From Pseudomonadota bacterium (GTDB lineage Bacteria; Pseudomonadota; Alphaproteobacteria; Rhizobiales; Devosiaceae): DNA of 57,898 nt. Positions 23,373 to 32,162 of this stretch are shown one piece after another (positions within the stretch are counted from its first letter, which is position 1; the number at the start of each line of letters is the position of its first letter). The stretch covers positions 1 through 57,898 of the forward strand of contig JAEYXQ010000036.1 in the NCBI GenBank assembly GCA_023431205.1. The letters run 5' to 3'. The position numbers and the translations under genes are program-made. The notes below the pieces were generated by a model that made no database searches, had not been told where the DNA came from, and worked only from the letters and a program-made list of their open reading frames with translations.

Positions 23373-23921
23373 CTAGAAGTCCCCGCCGATATCGAAGTCG
23401 CCGCCGCCGAAGTCCATGTCGTCCCCACCCAGGTCCTCGGCGCCGGTGTCCGCCGGCTCTTCGGGCGGCAGTTCGCCGGCTTCGGCGCCACCACCGAACA
23501 TGCCCGCAATGGCACTGCCGAGCAGCACACCGCCGGTGACACCGAGCGCCGTTTGCGCCGCGCCGGCAAGGAAGCCGCCGCCACTGGCGCCATAGCGCTG
23601 GCGTTGCTCTTCACCGCGATCCCAGGGACCACGACGGGCGGGCCGGCGCTCAGGCTCGCCATCGCCGAACAGGCTACCCAGGAACCCGCCGCCGCGGTCA
23701 CCGCGAGCCTCGAGTTCCTCGATCCGGCGGCGCGCCTGGCGAAGCGCTTCCTCCTGCACGAGGATGGTTTGCGCCATGTAGTAAGGCGCCGGCGGGTACT
23801 GCCGCAGCCGTTCCTGGATCAGGGACTCGGCGTCACGATCGCGCGGACCGCTGCTCCCGGCGACATCCTCGATGCGGTCGAACAGACCGTTGATGGCATC
23901 GGAATCCTGCTGGCTGGCCAT
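23373..23921 (-). CDS. DUF2076 domain-containing protein
   Basis: 182 residues. The N-terminal helical part (DSDAINGLFDRIEDVA, YPPAPYYMAQTILVQEEALRQARRRIEELEARG) is the DUF2076 signature. A glycine-rich centre includes a hydrophobic stretch (FLAGAAQTALGVTGGVLLGSAIAGMFGG), and the C-terminus is acidic and glycine-rich (DMDFGGGDFDIGGDF). The domain has no known function; proteins of this kind are thought to be peripheral or periplasmic. It is monocistronic. Confidence 0.88.
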   Translation of the reverse strand: MASQQDSDAINGLFDRIEDVAGSSGPRDRDAESLIQERLRQYPPAPYYMAQTILVQEEALRQARRRIEELEARGDRGGGFLGSLFGDGEPERRPARRGPWDRGEEQRQRYGASGGGFLAGAAQTALGVTGGVLLGSAIAGMFGGGAEAGELPPEEPADTGAEDLGGDDMDFGGGDFDIGGDF

Positions 23922-23980
23922 GGCGCCCTCCCTTGTTGCACTGCAGGGAAATGGGGAGGTCGGCCGGCCGTTGCAACACG

Positions 23981-24253
23981 TCAGCGGTTGGAATTGACCC
24001 GCAGCACATAGCCGATCACCACCGCGACGGCCTCATAGAGTTCGATTGGGATGGATTCATCCAGTTCGATCCCGCTCAGGGCCTCCGCCAGCACCGGGTT
24101 GGTCTCGACCACCACGCCGTGTTCTTCGGCAAGCGCGACGATGCGCTCGGCCAAAAGGCCCCTGCCCTTGGCGACCACACGCGGTGCTTCGGTGGTCCCT
24201 TTTTCGTACTGAAGCGCGACGGCGAGCGCCCGTGGAGCCGGAACGTCGTTCAT
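23981..24253 (-). CDS. FlhB-like (EscU/YscU/HrcU) export apparatus switch protein C-domain
   Basis: 90 residues corresponding only to the cytoplasmic C-terminal domain of FlhB: ALAVALQYEKGTTEAPRVVAKGRGLLAERIVALAEEHGVVVETNPVLAEAL. The FlhB cleavage motif NPTH is absent (the protein begins just after it), and there is no membrane part, so it is a stand-alone FlhBC (FhlB/YlqH-like). Such proteins can substitute for FlhBC in flagellar type III export. Its start overlaps the end of the FliK-like gene by 4 bases (ATGA), so they are translationally coupled. Confidence 0.9.
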   Translation of the reverse strand: MNDVPAPRALAVALQYEKGTTEAPRVVAKGRGLLAERIVALAEEHGVVVETNPVLAEALSGIELDESIPIELYEAVAVVIGYVLRVNSNR

Positions 24254-25938
24254 CGCAACTCATCCAGCAGGTGCCGGCTCGGAGACGACGTCGGCGCTGC
24301 CGCCGGCTCCCCATGCCGCACAAGCAGCGAGCCGGGCTGCAACCCCGCGGCAACAAGGCCGGTGCGAAGCAACTCGATGTCCGACAGTAGGGCCGAGGCT
24401 GTCGCTTCTTCGGTGGCCCACAACATCACTCCGACATTGCCCGCCCGGAGCGACACCTGCGCTCCCACCTCGCCCATGGCGGGCAGGTTGATGGCGAAGC
24501 GCATCTGCCAGCTGCGGTCAGCAGGCCCACCCTCCCGGCTTTCTGCCTCCTGCCGGATCTGGAGGTGCAACAGTGCCTGGTAGGTCCCGACCATCACCGG
24601 CAGGTCGAGGGTCAGGGCCGGTGCTGGCCGCCCGTCGGCATCGGGCAGCGCGGCATGCTGATGCAAACGCGTGCGGGCCAGGGCAGCTTCGCTGCGGTCC
24701 AGCGCCTGCCGGCCGATCTCCTCGACCGCGGCAGCCGGATCAATGGCGGAGGCGGGCTGCAGGTCCGGCATACGCGCGCGAGGCGTCGCGCCGCGCACCG
24801 GTGGCGGTATGGGGGCGGCAGCTGCAATCGGCTGCTGGCTGGTGCCGAGCCATTTGCCGAGGGCGCTGCGCAGGTCCAGTAGCGCGGTCTTGGCATCTGC
24901 GGCAGGCATGTTGGGCGAGCTGGCCAGCCGCGCTTCCGAAAATACCCCTGAGTTCGCCACAGCCTGTCTGAGAGCTGCTCCGGTCAACGTGCTTCCGCCG
25001 AGATCCAGGCGGGTCGACAGCAGGTTCTGCGCCGCCTTCATCACCGGCTCCGGCAGACCGGTGCGGGATACCAGCGTCGCAAGGGTCGCCGTCAGCGCCG
25101 TTGCCGCGCCTTGCCGTGGCAGCGCCGCCTGCACCATCTGCGCCAGAGCCTGTTGTGGCGTCGCTGGCGCAGTGATGTTGGCCGGGCTTGCGTTCATCGG
25201 CGTGACGGAAAGTGCTGGAGCGGCGGAGCTTGCTGGGGCGGCGGCCTGCGACGGTCCCTGAGCGGGTACGCTCGGCCGGGATGGCGGCGGCGAAGCGGTC
25301 GGCACCGGATTGGCGACGGTCGCGCCTGCAAGCACAGGCACCTGGGGCAGGCTCGTGGTTGCTGGCCCCGCCGTAAGACCTGCGGCGGCCGGCCCGGGAG
25401 CGACCGGAGCTGTGCCGCCCGTGGCGACGGAGGCAGGCGGTGCCGATGCCGTCTGCGCCTGCCCGGTAGCGGCAGACACGGGTGTCACCTCGACACGGGT
25501 TGCTGCCGAGGCAAACCCTTGCGGCGGTGCCGGCGCCGCAGCTGGAGGTGGGTTCGCAGGCGTCCGGGGCACATCTGGCGAAGTGGGCAGCGGCATCGGA
25601 CTTGACACCGGAGCAGTGGAGGAAGGCTGCGCAGCGACCACAGGTGCGGGTGTGCCTGCAGCTGTGGGTGGCGGTGGCTGCACTGACAGCCGGATCTGCG
25701 GGGCCACCGCTTCCACCTTCAGTTTCAGAACGGCCCCCGCCTGTGCCGGCTCGGCGAGCAGGAGGTTGAGCAGTTGCCCCTGAAGTTCTACCCGCATGGT
25801 GCCGCCGGCACCCGGGCCGAGGACCTTGGCGTCGAGCACTTGGCCGGCCTGCAGTGCGAGGGCGAGGGAGGGCGGGCTTCGCAACAGCGTCGCCACCTGC
25901 GCCATGGTCGCCATCTGCATCGAGATCGACATCCGCAT
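24250..25938 (-). CDS. FliK-like flagellar hook-length control protein
   Basis: 562 residues. The middle (about residues 90-250) is rich in Pro, Ala and Thr, as in FliK rulers. The C-terminal domain (LTLDLPVMVGTYQALLHLQIR and later MRFAINLPAMGEVGAQVSLRAGNVGVMLWA) is the Flg_hook domain, which includes the beta-sheet that binds FlhB. It is twice the length of some FliK proteins, and no other flagellar gene is in the window. The start may be the second ATG (25932), which is better spaced from GGAG. It is coupled to the FlhBC-like gene. Confidence 0.85.
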   Translation of the reverse strand: MRMSISMQMATMAQVATLLRSPPSLALALQAGQVLDAKVLGPGAGGTMRVELQGQLLNLLLAEPAQAGAVLKLKVEAVAPQIRLSVQPPPPTAAGTPAPVVAAQPSSTAPVSSPMPLPTSPDVPRTPANPPPAAAPAPPQGFASAATRVEVTPVSAATGQAQTASAPPASVATGGTAPVAPGPAAAGLTAGPATTSLPQVPVLAGATVANPVPTASPPPSRPSVPAQGPSQAAAPASSAAPALSVTPMNASPANITAPATPQQALAQMVQAALPRQGAATALTATLATLVSRTGLPEPVMKAAQNLLSTRLDLGGSTLTGAALRQAVANSGVFSEARLASSPNMPAADAKTALLDLRSALGKWLGTSQQPIAAAAPIPPPVRGATPRARMPDLQPASAIDPAAAVEEIGRQALDRSEAALARTRLHQHAALPDADGRPAPALTLDLPVMVGTYQALLHLQIRQEAESREGGPADRSWQMRFAINLPAMGEVGAQVSLRAGNVGVMLWATEEATASALLSDIELLRTGLVAAGLQPGSLLVRHGEPAAAPTSSPSRHLLDELR

Positions 25939-25988
25939 CGGCTCCGGGCTTACCCGGTCAGCCTTGCGGCCGAATCGTTAACGATTCC

Positions 25989-26663
25989 TCACGAGACGAA
26001 CGGCAGTTGCCATCCGAGCACATTGCTGAGGACGAACAGCGCGCTCCACGCCAGTGCCAGCACCACGCCCCACACGATCACCACGGCCGCCACGGACAGG
26101 ATCGCTCCGATGATGATCCAGAGGCCATCACGCTCGAGCACGCCCAGTGCCAGGACGCAGATGGTGAATGCCGGCAGCATGTTCCCAAGTGGAATGGGCA
26201 GGAACAGGATGATCGACAGGATGAGGCACAGCAGCCCCACCACGTACTTGGCTGGAGGCTGCGCCAGCTGTTGCAACCGCGGGCGCATCAGGCGCTCCGC
26301 CCTGGCGAGCCATGGGGCCGCAAGCTCCACGACCTTTTCGAACTCGTGGCGCGACAGCGACCGGTCGGTGATGACCCGGGGCAGCCAGGGTCGCTGGCCG
26401 AGCATCAGCTGGAACGACAGGAAGATGAGCGGTGCTCCGAGCACGGCGGAGACACCCGGTGGCACCGGAATGGCATTGGGCACGGCGAAGATGAACATCA
26501 GCGCGCCGATGGCACGATGCTCCATCGCCTGGAGCAGGTCGCCGATGGAGATCCGCTCCCTGGTGCCGTCGCGAGCGATCGACCTCAGAATGGCCGACAG
26601 TCGATCGGCGCCTTCATCGGGTGGAACATGGTCGACGTCGATTGCAGGATCGTTTTGCGCCAT
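25989..26663 (-). CDS. exoD: exopolysaccharide synthesis protein ExoD
   Basis: 224 residues with four to five membrane segments. The sequence HRAIGALMFIFAVPNAIPVPPGVSAVLGAPLIFLSFQLMLGQRPWLP is the ExoD signature, followed by LPIPLGNMLPAFTICVLALGVLERDG. ExoD was first found to affect exopolysaccharide production and nodule invasion in rhizobia; its biochemical activity is not established. It lies between FliK-like and glycosyltransferase genes on the same strand. Confidence 0.9.
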   Translation of the reverse strand: MAQNDPAIDVDHVPPDEGADRLSAILRSIARDGTRERISIGDLLQAMEHRAIGALMFIFAVPNAIPVPPGVSAVLGAPLIFLSFQLMLGQRPWLPRVITDRSLSRHEFEKVVELAAPWLARAERLMRPRLQQLAQPPAKYVVGLLCLILSIILFLPIPLGNMLPAFTICVLALGVLERDGLWIIIGAILSVAAVVIVWGVVLALAWSALFVLSNVLGWQLPFVS

Positions 26664-26711
26664 GTGCCCCCAGCAGTGTGTCCAGACTAGCGCCTGTTCG
26701 TTACAGCTCCA

Positions 26712-27455
26712 CTACTGCGGTCGAATATCGGTATAGTCCTTGGTGGCCGGCTTGCCGCGGAAGGTCACCCAGAAGAAGTTCAGCGTGTAGGTCGCCGCGG
26801 TCTTGAAGACGCCTTCCTTTTCAAGCCTGCGGCCGGACGTCTTCATCTTCAGCTTGAAAGTCCACTTCACCCCGCCGACCTTGGACAGGCGAACGGCGAC
26901 GTCGGTGTCTTCGCCGAAGAACTCGATGGAGCGGTCATACCCACCGACATCGGCCCAGGCCTGGCGCTTGAACACGAAATTGCCGCCCTGCACCACCGAT
27001 CCCACCCGCAGCACGTAGCGGTTCACCAGGTAGATCAGCTTGGTGAGGACATAGAAGGCCTCGACGAGGAAGCGATTCCAGCCGCTCAGGTCGTAGTACA
27101 CATAGGGACCCGACAGGCAGACGAGGCCGCTATCGCGCCCGAACTCTTTGTAGACGGTGTCCAGCCACCCCTCCGGCACCAGCGTATCGGCATCGATGTT
27201 GGCCACCAGGTCATATCCGGCGCTGGCGGCAAAGCCGGCGTCGCGGGCGTTCACCAGCCCCTTCTTGGGCTCGTCCACCACCTCGACACCGGGGAAGCTC
27301 CGCGCGATCTCGCCGGTGCGATCCACGGAAGCATTGTTGACCACGATGATCCCGGCCGGGCGCCCGCTGCGCGCGACCTCGGCCACGACACTTTCGAGGC
27401 ATTTGCCGATAAGGGCCTCCTCGTTATAGGCCGGGATGACGAATGCCAGTTTCAT
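26712..27455 (-). CDS. glycosyltransferase family 2 protein
   Basis: 247 residues from the ATG with GAGG upstream, giving MKLAFVIPAYNEEALIGKCLESV, the classical GT2 start. The nucleotide-sugar and metal motifs are VVNNASVDRT and NIDADTLVP (the DAD at about residues 93-95), and the acceptor end is EFFGEDTDVAVRLSKVG (ED motif). It transfers sugar from a nucleotide donor, probably at the inner membrane; the hydrophobic AFYVLTKLIYLVNRYVL may associate with it. The acceptor is unknown. Twenty upstream codons are ignored as leader. Confidence 0.9.
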   Translation of the reverse strand: MKLAFVIPAYNEEALIGKCLESVVAEVARSGRPAGIIVVNNASVDRTGEIARSFPGVEVVDEPKKGLVNARDAGFAASAGYDLVANIDADTLVPEGWLDTVYKEFGRDSGLVCLSGPYVYYDLSGWNRFLVEAFYVLTKLIYLVNRYVLRVGSVVQGGNFVFKRQAWADVGGYDRSIEFFGEDTDVAVRLSKVGGVKWTFKLKMKTSGRRLEKEGVFKTAATYTLNFFWVTFRGKPATKDYTDIRPQ

Positions 27456-27614
27456 GCTGCCTCTTGGCGCCGGTCGCGGTCCCCCGGACATAACCGTTGA
27501 AGGGATCGCCCGCAACTGCGGCCATGCGAGCAGAGATTGACGTCAGGTTCGGGAAGGTCAACGATCACGCACCGTTCAGACGTCGTTCATCCGCGTTCAT
27601 CCAAGGATCACGTC

Positions 27615-28400
27615 ATGACCACCCTGCTGCGACATCGCTGGCCTGTTCTCGGCGCTATCCTGTTGCCCCTGCTCGCCTTTTCGGCTGCAGCGTGGGCCAC
27701 GCAAGGCACCGCCGTCGACGTCGACCCGGATGCCCACGCCCGCGGCTCGGGCGGCGAACGCACCCTCGTCGTCGGCGCCGACATCAGCGTCGGCGAGACG
27801 GTGATCACCGGCGCCGAAGGCGTGGTCCAGCTGCTGTTTGACGACCAGACCCGCATCGTCGTCGGCCCCGGCAGCGCCCTCACCATCGAATCCTACCTGC
27901 TCGCCGGCCCCGGTTCGGCCAGCAGGTTCGCGGTCAATGCGCTCGGCGGCACCTTCCGCTTCCTCAGCGGAAACAGCCAGAAATCGGCCTATTCCATCAA
28001 CTCGCCCACGGCCACCATCGCCATTCGCGGCACCAAGTTCGACTTCGACGTCGACCGCAGCCAGACGCGCGTCATGCTCTACGAGGGCGCCGTAGAGCTC
28101 TGCGCGCGCTCCGGCCCTTGCACGGACCTCGTCGAGCGCTGCGACATCGGCGTCGCCGCGTCGGGCAACGCCGTGCGCTTCGGCCCCCGCAATGCCGAGC
28201 GCGTGCCGATCAGCCTTCGCTTCCGCTATGCCCGCTTTCAGCAGCCACTGCTGCCCGATTTCCGCGTCAGCGGCACCGTGCGGTGCACGGAACCCGTCAC
28301 CGAAGCCGGCGTTCCGGAAACCGTCGGCACAGGCGGCGGCGCCGTGACCGTTCAGGCTCCCGGCGGCCCACCGCCGCCACCGGTCCGTGGCCGACAGTGA
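27615..28400 (+). CDS. FecR domain-containing protein
   Basis: 261 residues with a Sec signal peptide (hydrophobic VLGAILLPLLAFSAAAWA, ending near residue 28), starting at ATG behind AAGGAT. The FecR fold is visible in ISVGETVITGAEGVVQLLFDDQTRIVVGPGSALTIESY and TATIAIRGTKFDFDVDRSQTRVMLYEGAVELCARSG. FecR proteins are usually periplasmic sensors for sigma factors, but no FecI-type sigma gene is near; this one has no membrane anchor and may be a secreted binding protein. It overlaps the potassium-channel gene by 14 bases, so the two are probably co-expressed. Confidence 0.85.
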   Translation: MTTLLRHRWPVLGAILLPLLAFSAAAWATQGTAVDVDPDAHARGSGGERTLVVGADISVGETVITGAEGVVQLLFDDQTRIVVGPGSALTIESYLLAGPGSASRFAVNALGGTFRFLSGNSQKSAYSINSPTATIAIRGTKFDFDVDRSQTRVMLYEGAVELCARSGPCTDLVERCDIGVAASGNAVRFGPRNAERVPISLRFRYARFQQPLLPDFRVSGTVRCTEPVTEAGVPETVGTGGGAVTVQAPGGPPPPPVRGRQ

Positions 28401-29226
28401 CCACAGGAGGCTGAAGCTGGACGCCAGGACGAGCACCGAGGAGGCGGAGCCCGGCAGGATCGCTCGCCTGAGGAACCAGCTTCGCGTGCTCTATCACGGC
28501 CAGTCCACGGCGGCCCTGCGCTTCCAGAGCGCCGTGCTGCTGGTGGATCTGGCCATCATCGGCTTCTTCATCGCCACGCCCCTGCTCCGGGATGCCAAGT
28601 CCTTCCTGTGGATCGATCTCTCGATCGCGGCGCTCCTGGCCATCGACCTCACCGCCCGCGCGCTCGCGACCACCCACATGCTGCGGTGGCTGCGCCAGCT
28701 TCCGGTGATCGTGGACATCTTCATCCTGGTGACGCTGCTCGCCCCGGCCTGGTTCTTCAACCTCGGTTTCCTGCGCATCCTGCGGCTGTGGACGCTGACC
28801 CGCAGCAGCGTGTTCTGGCGCCCCTTCCTCAAGCACGGCCTCGCGATGTACCGGGAGCCGATCCAGGCCGTGATCAACCTGCTGGTGTTCCTGTTCGTTG
28901 TCACAGGCTTCGTCTACACCGCGTTCGCCGGCTCCGGTCGCGGCGATATCCACGGCTATGTCGACGCGCTCTACTTCACCGTGACCACCGTCACCACAAC
29001 CGGCTTTGGCGACATCATCCTGCCGGGTACGTTCGGCAAGCTGACATCCATCGTCATCATGATCATCGGGATTTCGCTGTTCGTACGCCTGGCGCAGGCG
29101 ATCTTCCGCCCGGCCAAGGTTCATTTCCCGTGTCCCCAATGCGGCCTGCAGAAACATGAGCCGGATGCGGTTCACTGCAAGGCCTGCGGGCACCTGCTGA
29201 ACATTCCCGATTCCGGCGACCACTGA
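28387..29226 (+). CDS. voltage-gated potassium channel-like protein with zinc-ribbon tail
   Basis: 279 residues. Hydrophobic segments S1-S4 (about residues 45-135, with basic S4-like RILRLWTLTRSSVFWR), a pore helix and the selectivity filter TTVTTTGFGD (about 201-210), and S6 (SIVIMIIGISLFVRLAQAIF). Unusually, the C-terminus has two CxxC pairs (CPQCG and CKACG, about 243 and 260), a small zinc ribbon. The start is GTG, overlapping the FecR gene. It probably conducts potassium in the inner membrane; the ribbon could sense zinc or redox state, which is speculation. Confidence 0.88.
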   Translation: MADSDHRRLKLDARTSTEEAEPGRIARLRNQLRVLYHGQSTAALRFQSAVLLVDLAIIGFFIATPLLRDAKSFLWIDLSIAALLAIDLTARALATTHMLRWLRQLPVIVDIFILVTLLAPAWFFNLGFLRILRLWTLTRSSVFWRPFLKHGLAMYREPIQAVINLLVFLFVVTGFVYTAFAGSGRGDIHGYVDALYFTVTTVTTTGFGDIILPGTFGKLTSIVIMIIGISLFVRLAQAIFRPAKVHFPCPQCGLQKHEPDAVHCKACGHLLNIPDSGDH

Positions 29227-29229
29227 CGG

Positions 29230-31926
29230 TTACTTGGCTACCGCCAGCTTGACCCGGAAACAGGCGCCCGACAGCGGGCTCGACACCAGCTCCAGCGACC
29301 CATTCATCCGCGCCACGATCTGCCGCGAGATCGCAAGGCCCAGCCCCGCGCCGGCCTGTTCCACCATGCCGCGCTCGCCGCGGGCGAATTTTTCGAAGAT
29401 CAGGTTGCGTTCGGTCTTGGGAATGCCGGGGCCGTTGTCGGCAATATCCACCACGTAATTGCCAGCTTTGAGCGTCGAGCTGACGCGCATCACCGGCTCG
29501 TCTGCGTCGTTGTATTTCACGGCGTTGGAGATGACGTTGATGAATACCTGGCAGAGACGGTCCGCATCGCCCTCGATGATGGTGGTGCCGGCGCGCCCTC
29601 CGAAGTCGACGCGCATACCGCGCTGCCGCAACAGGGCCTCACACACGGCGAGCGCCCGGTCCAGCGCCGCCTCAGCATCAACGGGCGCATTCTCCCAGCT
29701 CCGCTCGCCCCTTTCGAGTGCGGACAGATCAAGAATTTCGTCCAGCAGCCGCGTCAGCCGCACGCTCTCCTGATGGATGGTGCGGACGAAGTGGGTGCGC
29801 TGCTTCTCCTCGATTTCGGTCCCGTCGAGCAGGATCTCGGAGAACGAGCGAATGGACGTCATGGGAGTTCGAACCTCATGGCTCACCTGGCTCAGGAACT
29901 CGTCCTTCTGGCTGTCGAGCTCGCGAAGCTGGGCGTTCACCTCCTCCAGTTGCTGCGCTGTGGAGCGCAGCTCGGCCGAAGTCTTCTCAAGCTGCTGGGA
30001 GTACTGGATCACCTGCTGGGTTTCGTCCGCCATCTGCATCATCTCTTCAAGCGAGACGGCGCTGCCGGAAACCACCTTGGACAACATCACGTGGGCCGAT
30101 GCCGCGCCAATGGCGCCGGCAAGTTCGCGCTCCAGCCGTCCGATGAAGTCGGGCGAAGGTTCGAGCATATCCGGCTCGACCCCCAGGTCCCGTGCTTCAG
30201 CCTCGAACAGGGCTGCCGCCCGGCGTTCCCCGAGCACCCGTTCGGCCACGAAGTAGAGGTCGTTGGCCGTGGCAGAGCCGCGCACGAAGCTTCCCCGAGG
30301 TCCGCCACGCCGGAAGACATCGACGAATATGCTGGCCTGCACCCGCTCAAGCGCCGACTGGCTCGTCAGCAGCGACATGATGGTCAGCGTCAGAACGTTT
30401 GCCGTGAGACTCCAGAAGGCAGCGTGCGCCAGCGGGTCGAGGCCATCAAGGCCGAACATGGCTTCCGGGCGCAACCAGGAAATGCCCCACGGCCCGTCGC
30501 GCAACAGGGCCGCCACCTGCGGGGACACGGATTCGAACGATGGCAGGAAGCTGCACCAGACCCAGAAGGCAAAGCCGAGGGCAATGGCGCTGGTGGCCGC
30601 TTTCAGCGAAGCTTCGCGCCAGAACAAGGCCGCAATCACAGCCGGGAAGAACTGTGCGATGGCGGTGAAGGAGATCAGTCCGATCTGCGCCAGCCCGTCG
30701 GAGTCGCGGGCGAAGAAGAAGTAGGACAGGCCGAGCGACAGGATCAGCACGATGGAAAAGCGGCGGGCGGTGAGCAGCACCCGCGTCATCCCCTGCCCTT
30801 CACCGCCCTCGCCCGAGCCGAAGCGCAGGATCAACGGCATGATGATGTGGTTCGACACCATGATCGACAGGGCGATGGACTCGAGGATGATCATCGAGGT
30901 GGCGGACGAGAAGCCGCCGATGAAGGCGAGCAGCGCGAGGAGATCCTGGTTGAAGGCCATGGGCAGCGTCAGCGCGAACATGTCCGGATTGGAGCCGGGC
31001 GGCATGATCGTCAGGCCGATCACGGCGATCGGCAGGATGAAGATGCTCATCAACAGCATGTAGGCAGGGAAGGCCCAGCTCGCGACCCGCAGGTGGCTTT
31101 CATCGGAGTTCTCGACCACCGTCACCTGAAACTGCCGCGGAAGGCAGACAATGGCGGCAATCGACAGCAGCAGCGTCGTGAACCATCGCGCATCGAAAGT
31201 CTGGTCCGAGTTTACCTGCACGCCAACAGCAGCGGCCTGGCTGAAGATCGCTTCGAAGCCGCCGCCGACGTACACGACGAACACCCCGACGGCGACCAGC
31301 GCCGCCAGCTTCACCACCGCCTCGAACGCGATGGCGGCAACGACGCCATGATGCTGCTCCTTGGCGTCGAGATGACGGGTGCCGAACAGGATGGTGAAGA
31401 GGGCCATGCCGGCGGCAACGCCGAAGGCAAGTGTCCCATCGTCGATGCCGGCAAGGCTGCCGTGTCCGAACTCGGAGGCGCCGGCGACCGCCTGAATAGA
31501 CGAGGTTACCGCCTTGAGCTGCAGGGCGATGTACGGAGCGATGCCGATCACGGCGATGCAGGTGACCAGCACCGCCAGGCGGCTGGACTTGCCGAAGCGT
31601 GACGACAGCAGGTCGGCTACCGAGGTGATGCGCTGCAGGTGGCTGATCCGAACCAGGCGGCGCAGCAGGAACCACCAGCCGACAAACACCAGAGTCGGCC
31701 CGAGATAGATGGTCAGGAATTCGAGCCCGCTACGCGCAGCGTTGCCCACGGCACCGTAGAAGGTCCAACTGGTGCAGTAGACCGAGATCGACAGCGTGTA
31801 GACTGCGGGCGAGTGCAGAAACGAGTTCGGGTTCGACCGGGCGCGGCGGTCACCAAAATAGGCCAGCACGAACAGCAGCCCGACATAACCGATGGCGGTC
31901 GCGATGACGAAGTCCGCAGAGAGCAT
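29230..31926 (-). CDS. SSS-STAC sensor histidine kinase (CbrA/CrbS-like)
   Basis: 898 residues. Residues 1 to about 510 are a sodium/solute symporter (SSS) domain of about 13 membrane segments (opening IGYVGLLFVLAYFGDRRAR). Then comes the STAC linker (ANDLYFVAERVLGERRAAALFEAEARDLG, about 555-620), a coiled coil, and the kinase core: H-box SHEVRTPMTS (His near 683), N-box NVISNAVKYN, G1 DNGPGIP, G2 GAGLGLA. There is no PAS domain. The family couples a symporter-like sensor to autophosphorylation; CbrA and CrbS members sense carbon sources. Its start overlaps the stop of the small membrane protein (TGATG), and the cognate receiver is the next gene. Confidence 0.92.
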   Translation of the reverse strand: MLSADFVIATAIGYVGLLFVLAYFGDRRARSNPNSFLHSPAVYTLSISVYCTSWTFYGAVGNAARSGLEFLTIYLGPTLVFVGWWFLLRRLVRISHLQRITSVADLLSSRFGKSSRLAVLVTCIAVIGIAPYIALQLKAVTSSIQAVAGASEFGHGSLAGIDDGTLAFGVAAGMALFTILFGTRHLDAKEQHHGVVAAIAFEAVVKLAALVAVGVFVVYVGGGFEAIFSQAAAVGVQVNSDQTFDARWFTTLLLSIAAIVCLPRQFQVTVVENSDESHLRVASWAFPAYMLLMSIFILPIAVIGLTIMPPGSNPDMFALTLPMAFNQDLLALLAFIGGFSSATSMIILESIALSIMVSNHIIMPLILRFGSGEGGEGQGMTRVLLTARRFSIVLILSLGLSYFFFARDSDGLAQIGLISFTAIAQFFPAVIAALFWREASLKAATSAIALGFAFWVWCSFLPSFESVSPQVAALLRDGPWGISWLRPEAMFGLDGLDPLAHAAFWSLTANVLTLTIMSLLTSQSALERVQASIFVDVFRRGGPRGSFVRGSATANDLYFVAERVLGERRAAALFEAEARDLGVEPDMLEPSPDFIGRLERELAGAIGAASAHVMLSKVVSGSAVSLEEMMQMADETQQVIQYSQQLEKTSAELRSTAQQLEEVNAQLRELDSQKDEFLSQVSHEVRTPMTSIRSFSEILLDGTEIEEKQRTHFVRTIHQESVRLTRLLDEILDLSALERGERSWENAPVDAEAALDRALAVCEALLRQRGMRVDFGGRAGTTIIEGDADRLCQVFINVISNAVKYNDADEPVMRVSSTLKAGNYVVDIADNGPGIPKTERNLIFEKFARGERGMVEQAGAGLGLAISRQIVARMNGSLELVSSPLSGACFRVKLAVAK

Positions 31927-32162
31927 CAGCGATCAGCCTCCGGTGCATCGGGCTCCGACTGGTCGGGAGGCATGGCATGCGTCATCACGGCGGTCCCCAC
32001 GATGAGCAGGAACCAGAGGCCGAAAAGGTAAAACACGATAAGCGGCACGCCGAGAACGGTGAGCGGCTGGTTGAATACGTAGACCAGCGGCGGCAGCATC
32101 AGGGCTCCGCCCAACGCCACCAGCAGGAACATGCCGCCAACCAGCCTACGCTGTGCCGGCAT
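31926..32162 (-). CDS. small membrane protein, probable partner of the SSS kinase
   Basis: 78 residues with two membrane segments (GGMFLLVALGGALMLPPLVYVF and GVPLIVFYLFGLWFLLIVGTAVMTH), a layout like the small subunits encoded beside sodium/solute symporters (DUF485/DUF3311-like). The start ATG overlaps the receiver gene by 17 bases and its TGA overlaps the kinase ATG by one base, so the three genes are coupled. It probably helps assembly or tuning of the sensor; the family is not certain. Confidence 0.7.
   Translation of the reverse strand: MPAQRRLVGGMFLLVALGGALMLPPLVYVFNQPLTVLGVPLIVFYLFGLWFLLIVGTAVMTHAMPPDQSEPDAPEADR

Noticed and set aside
29773..31602. 609-residue plus-strand frame
   Set aside because: It is antisense to the histidine kinase, whose H, N, G1 and G2 boxes are intact.
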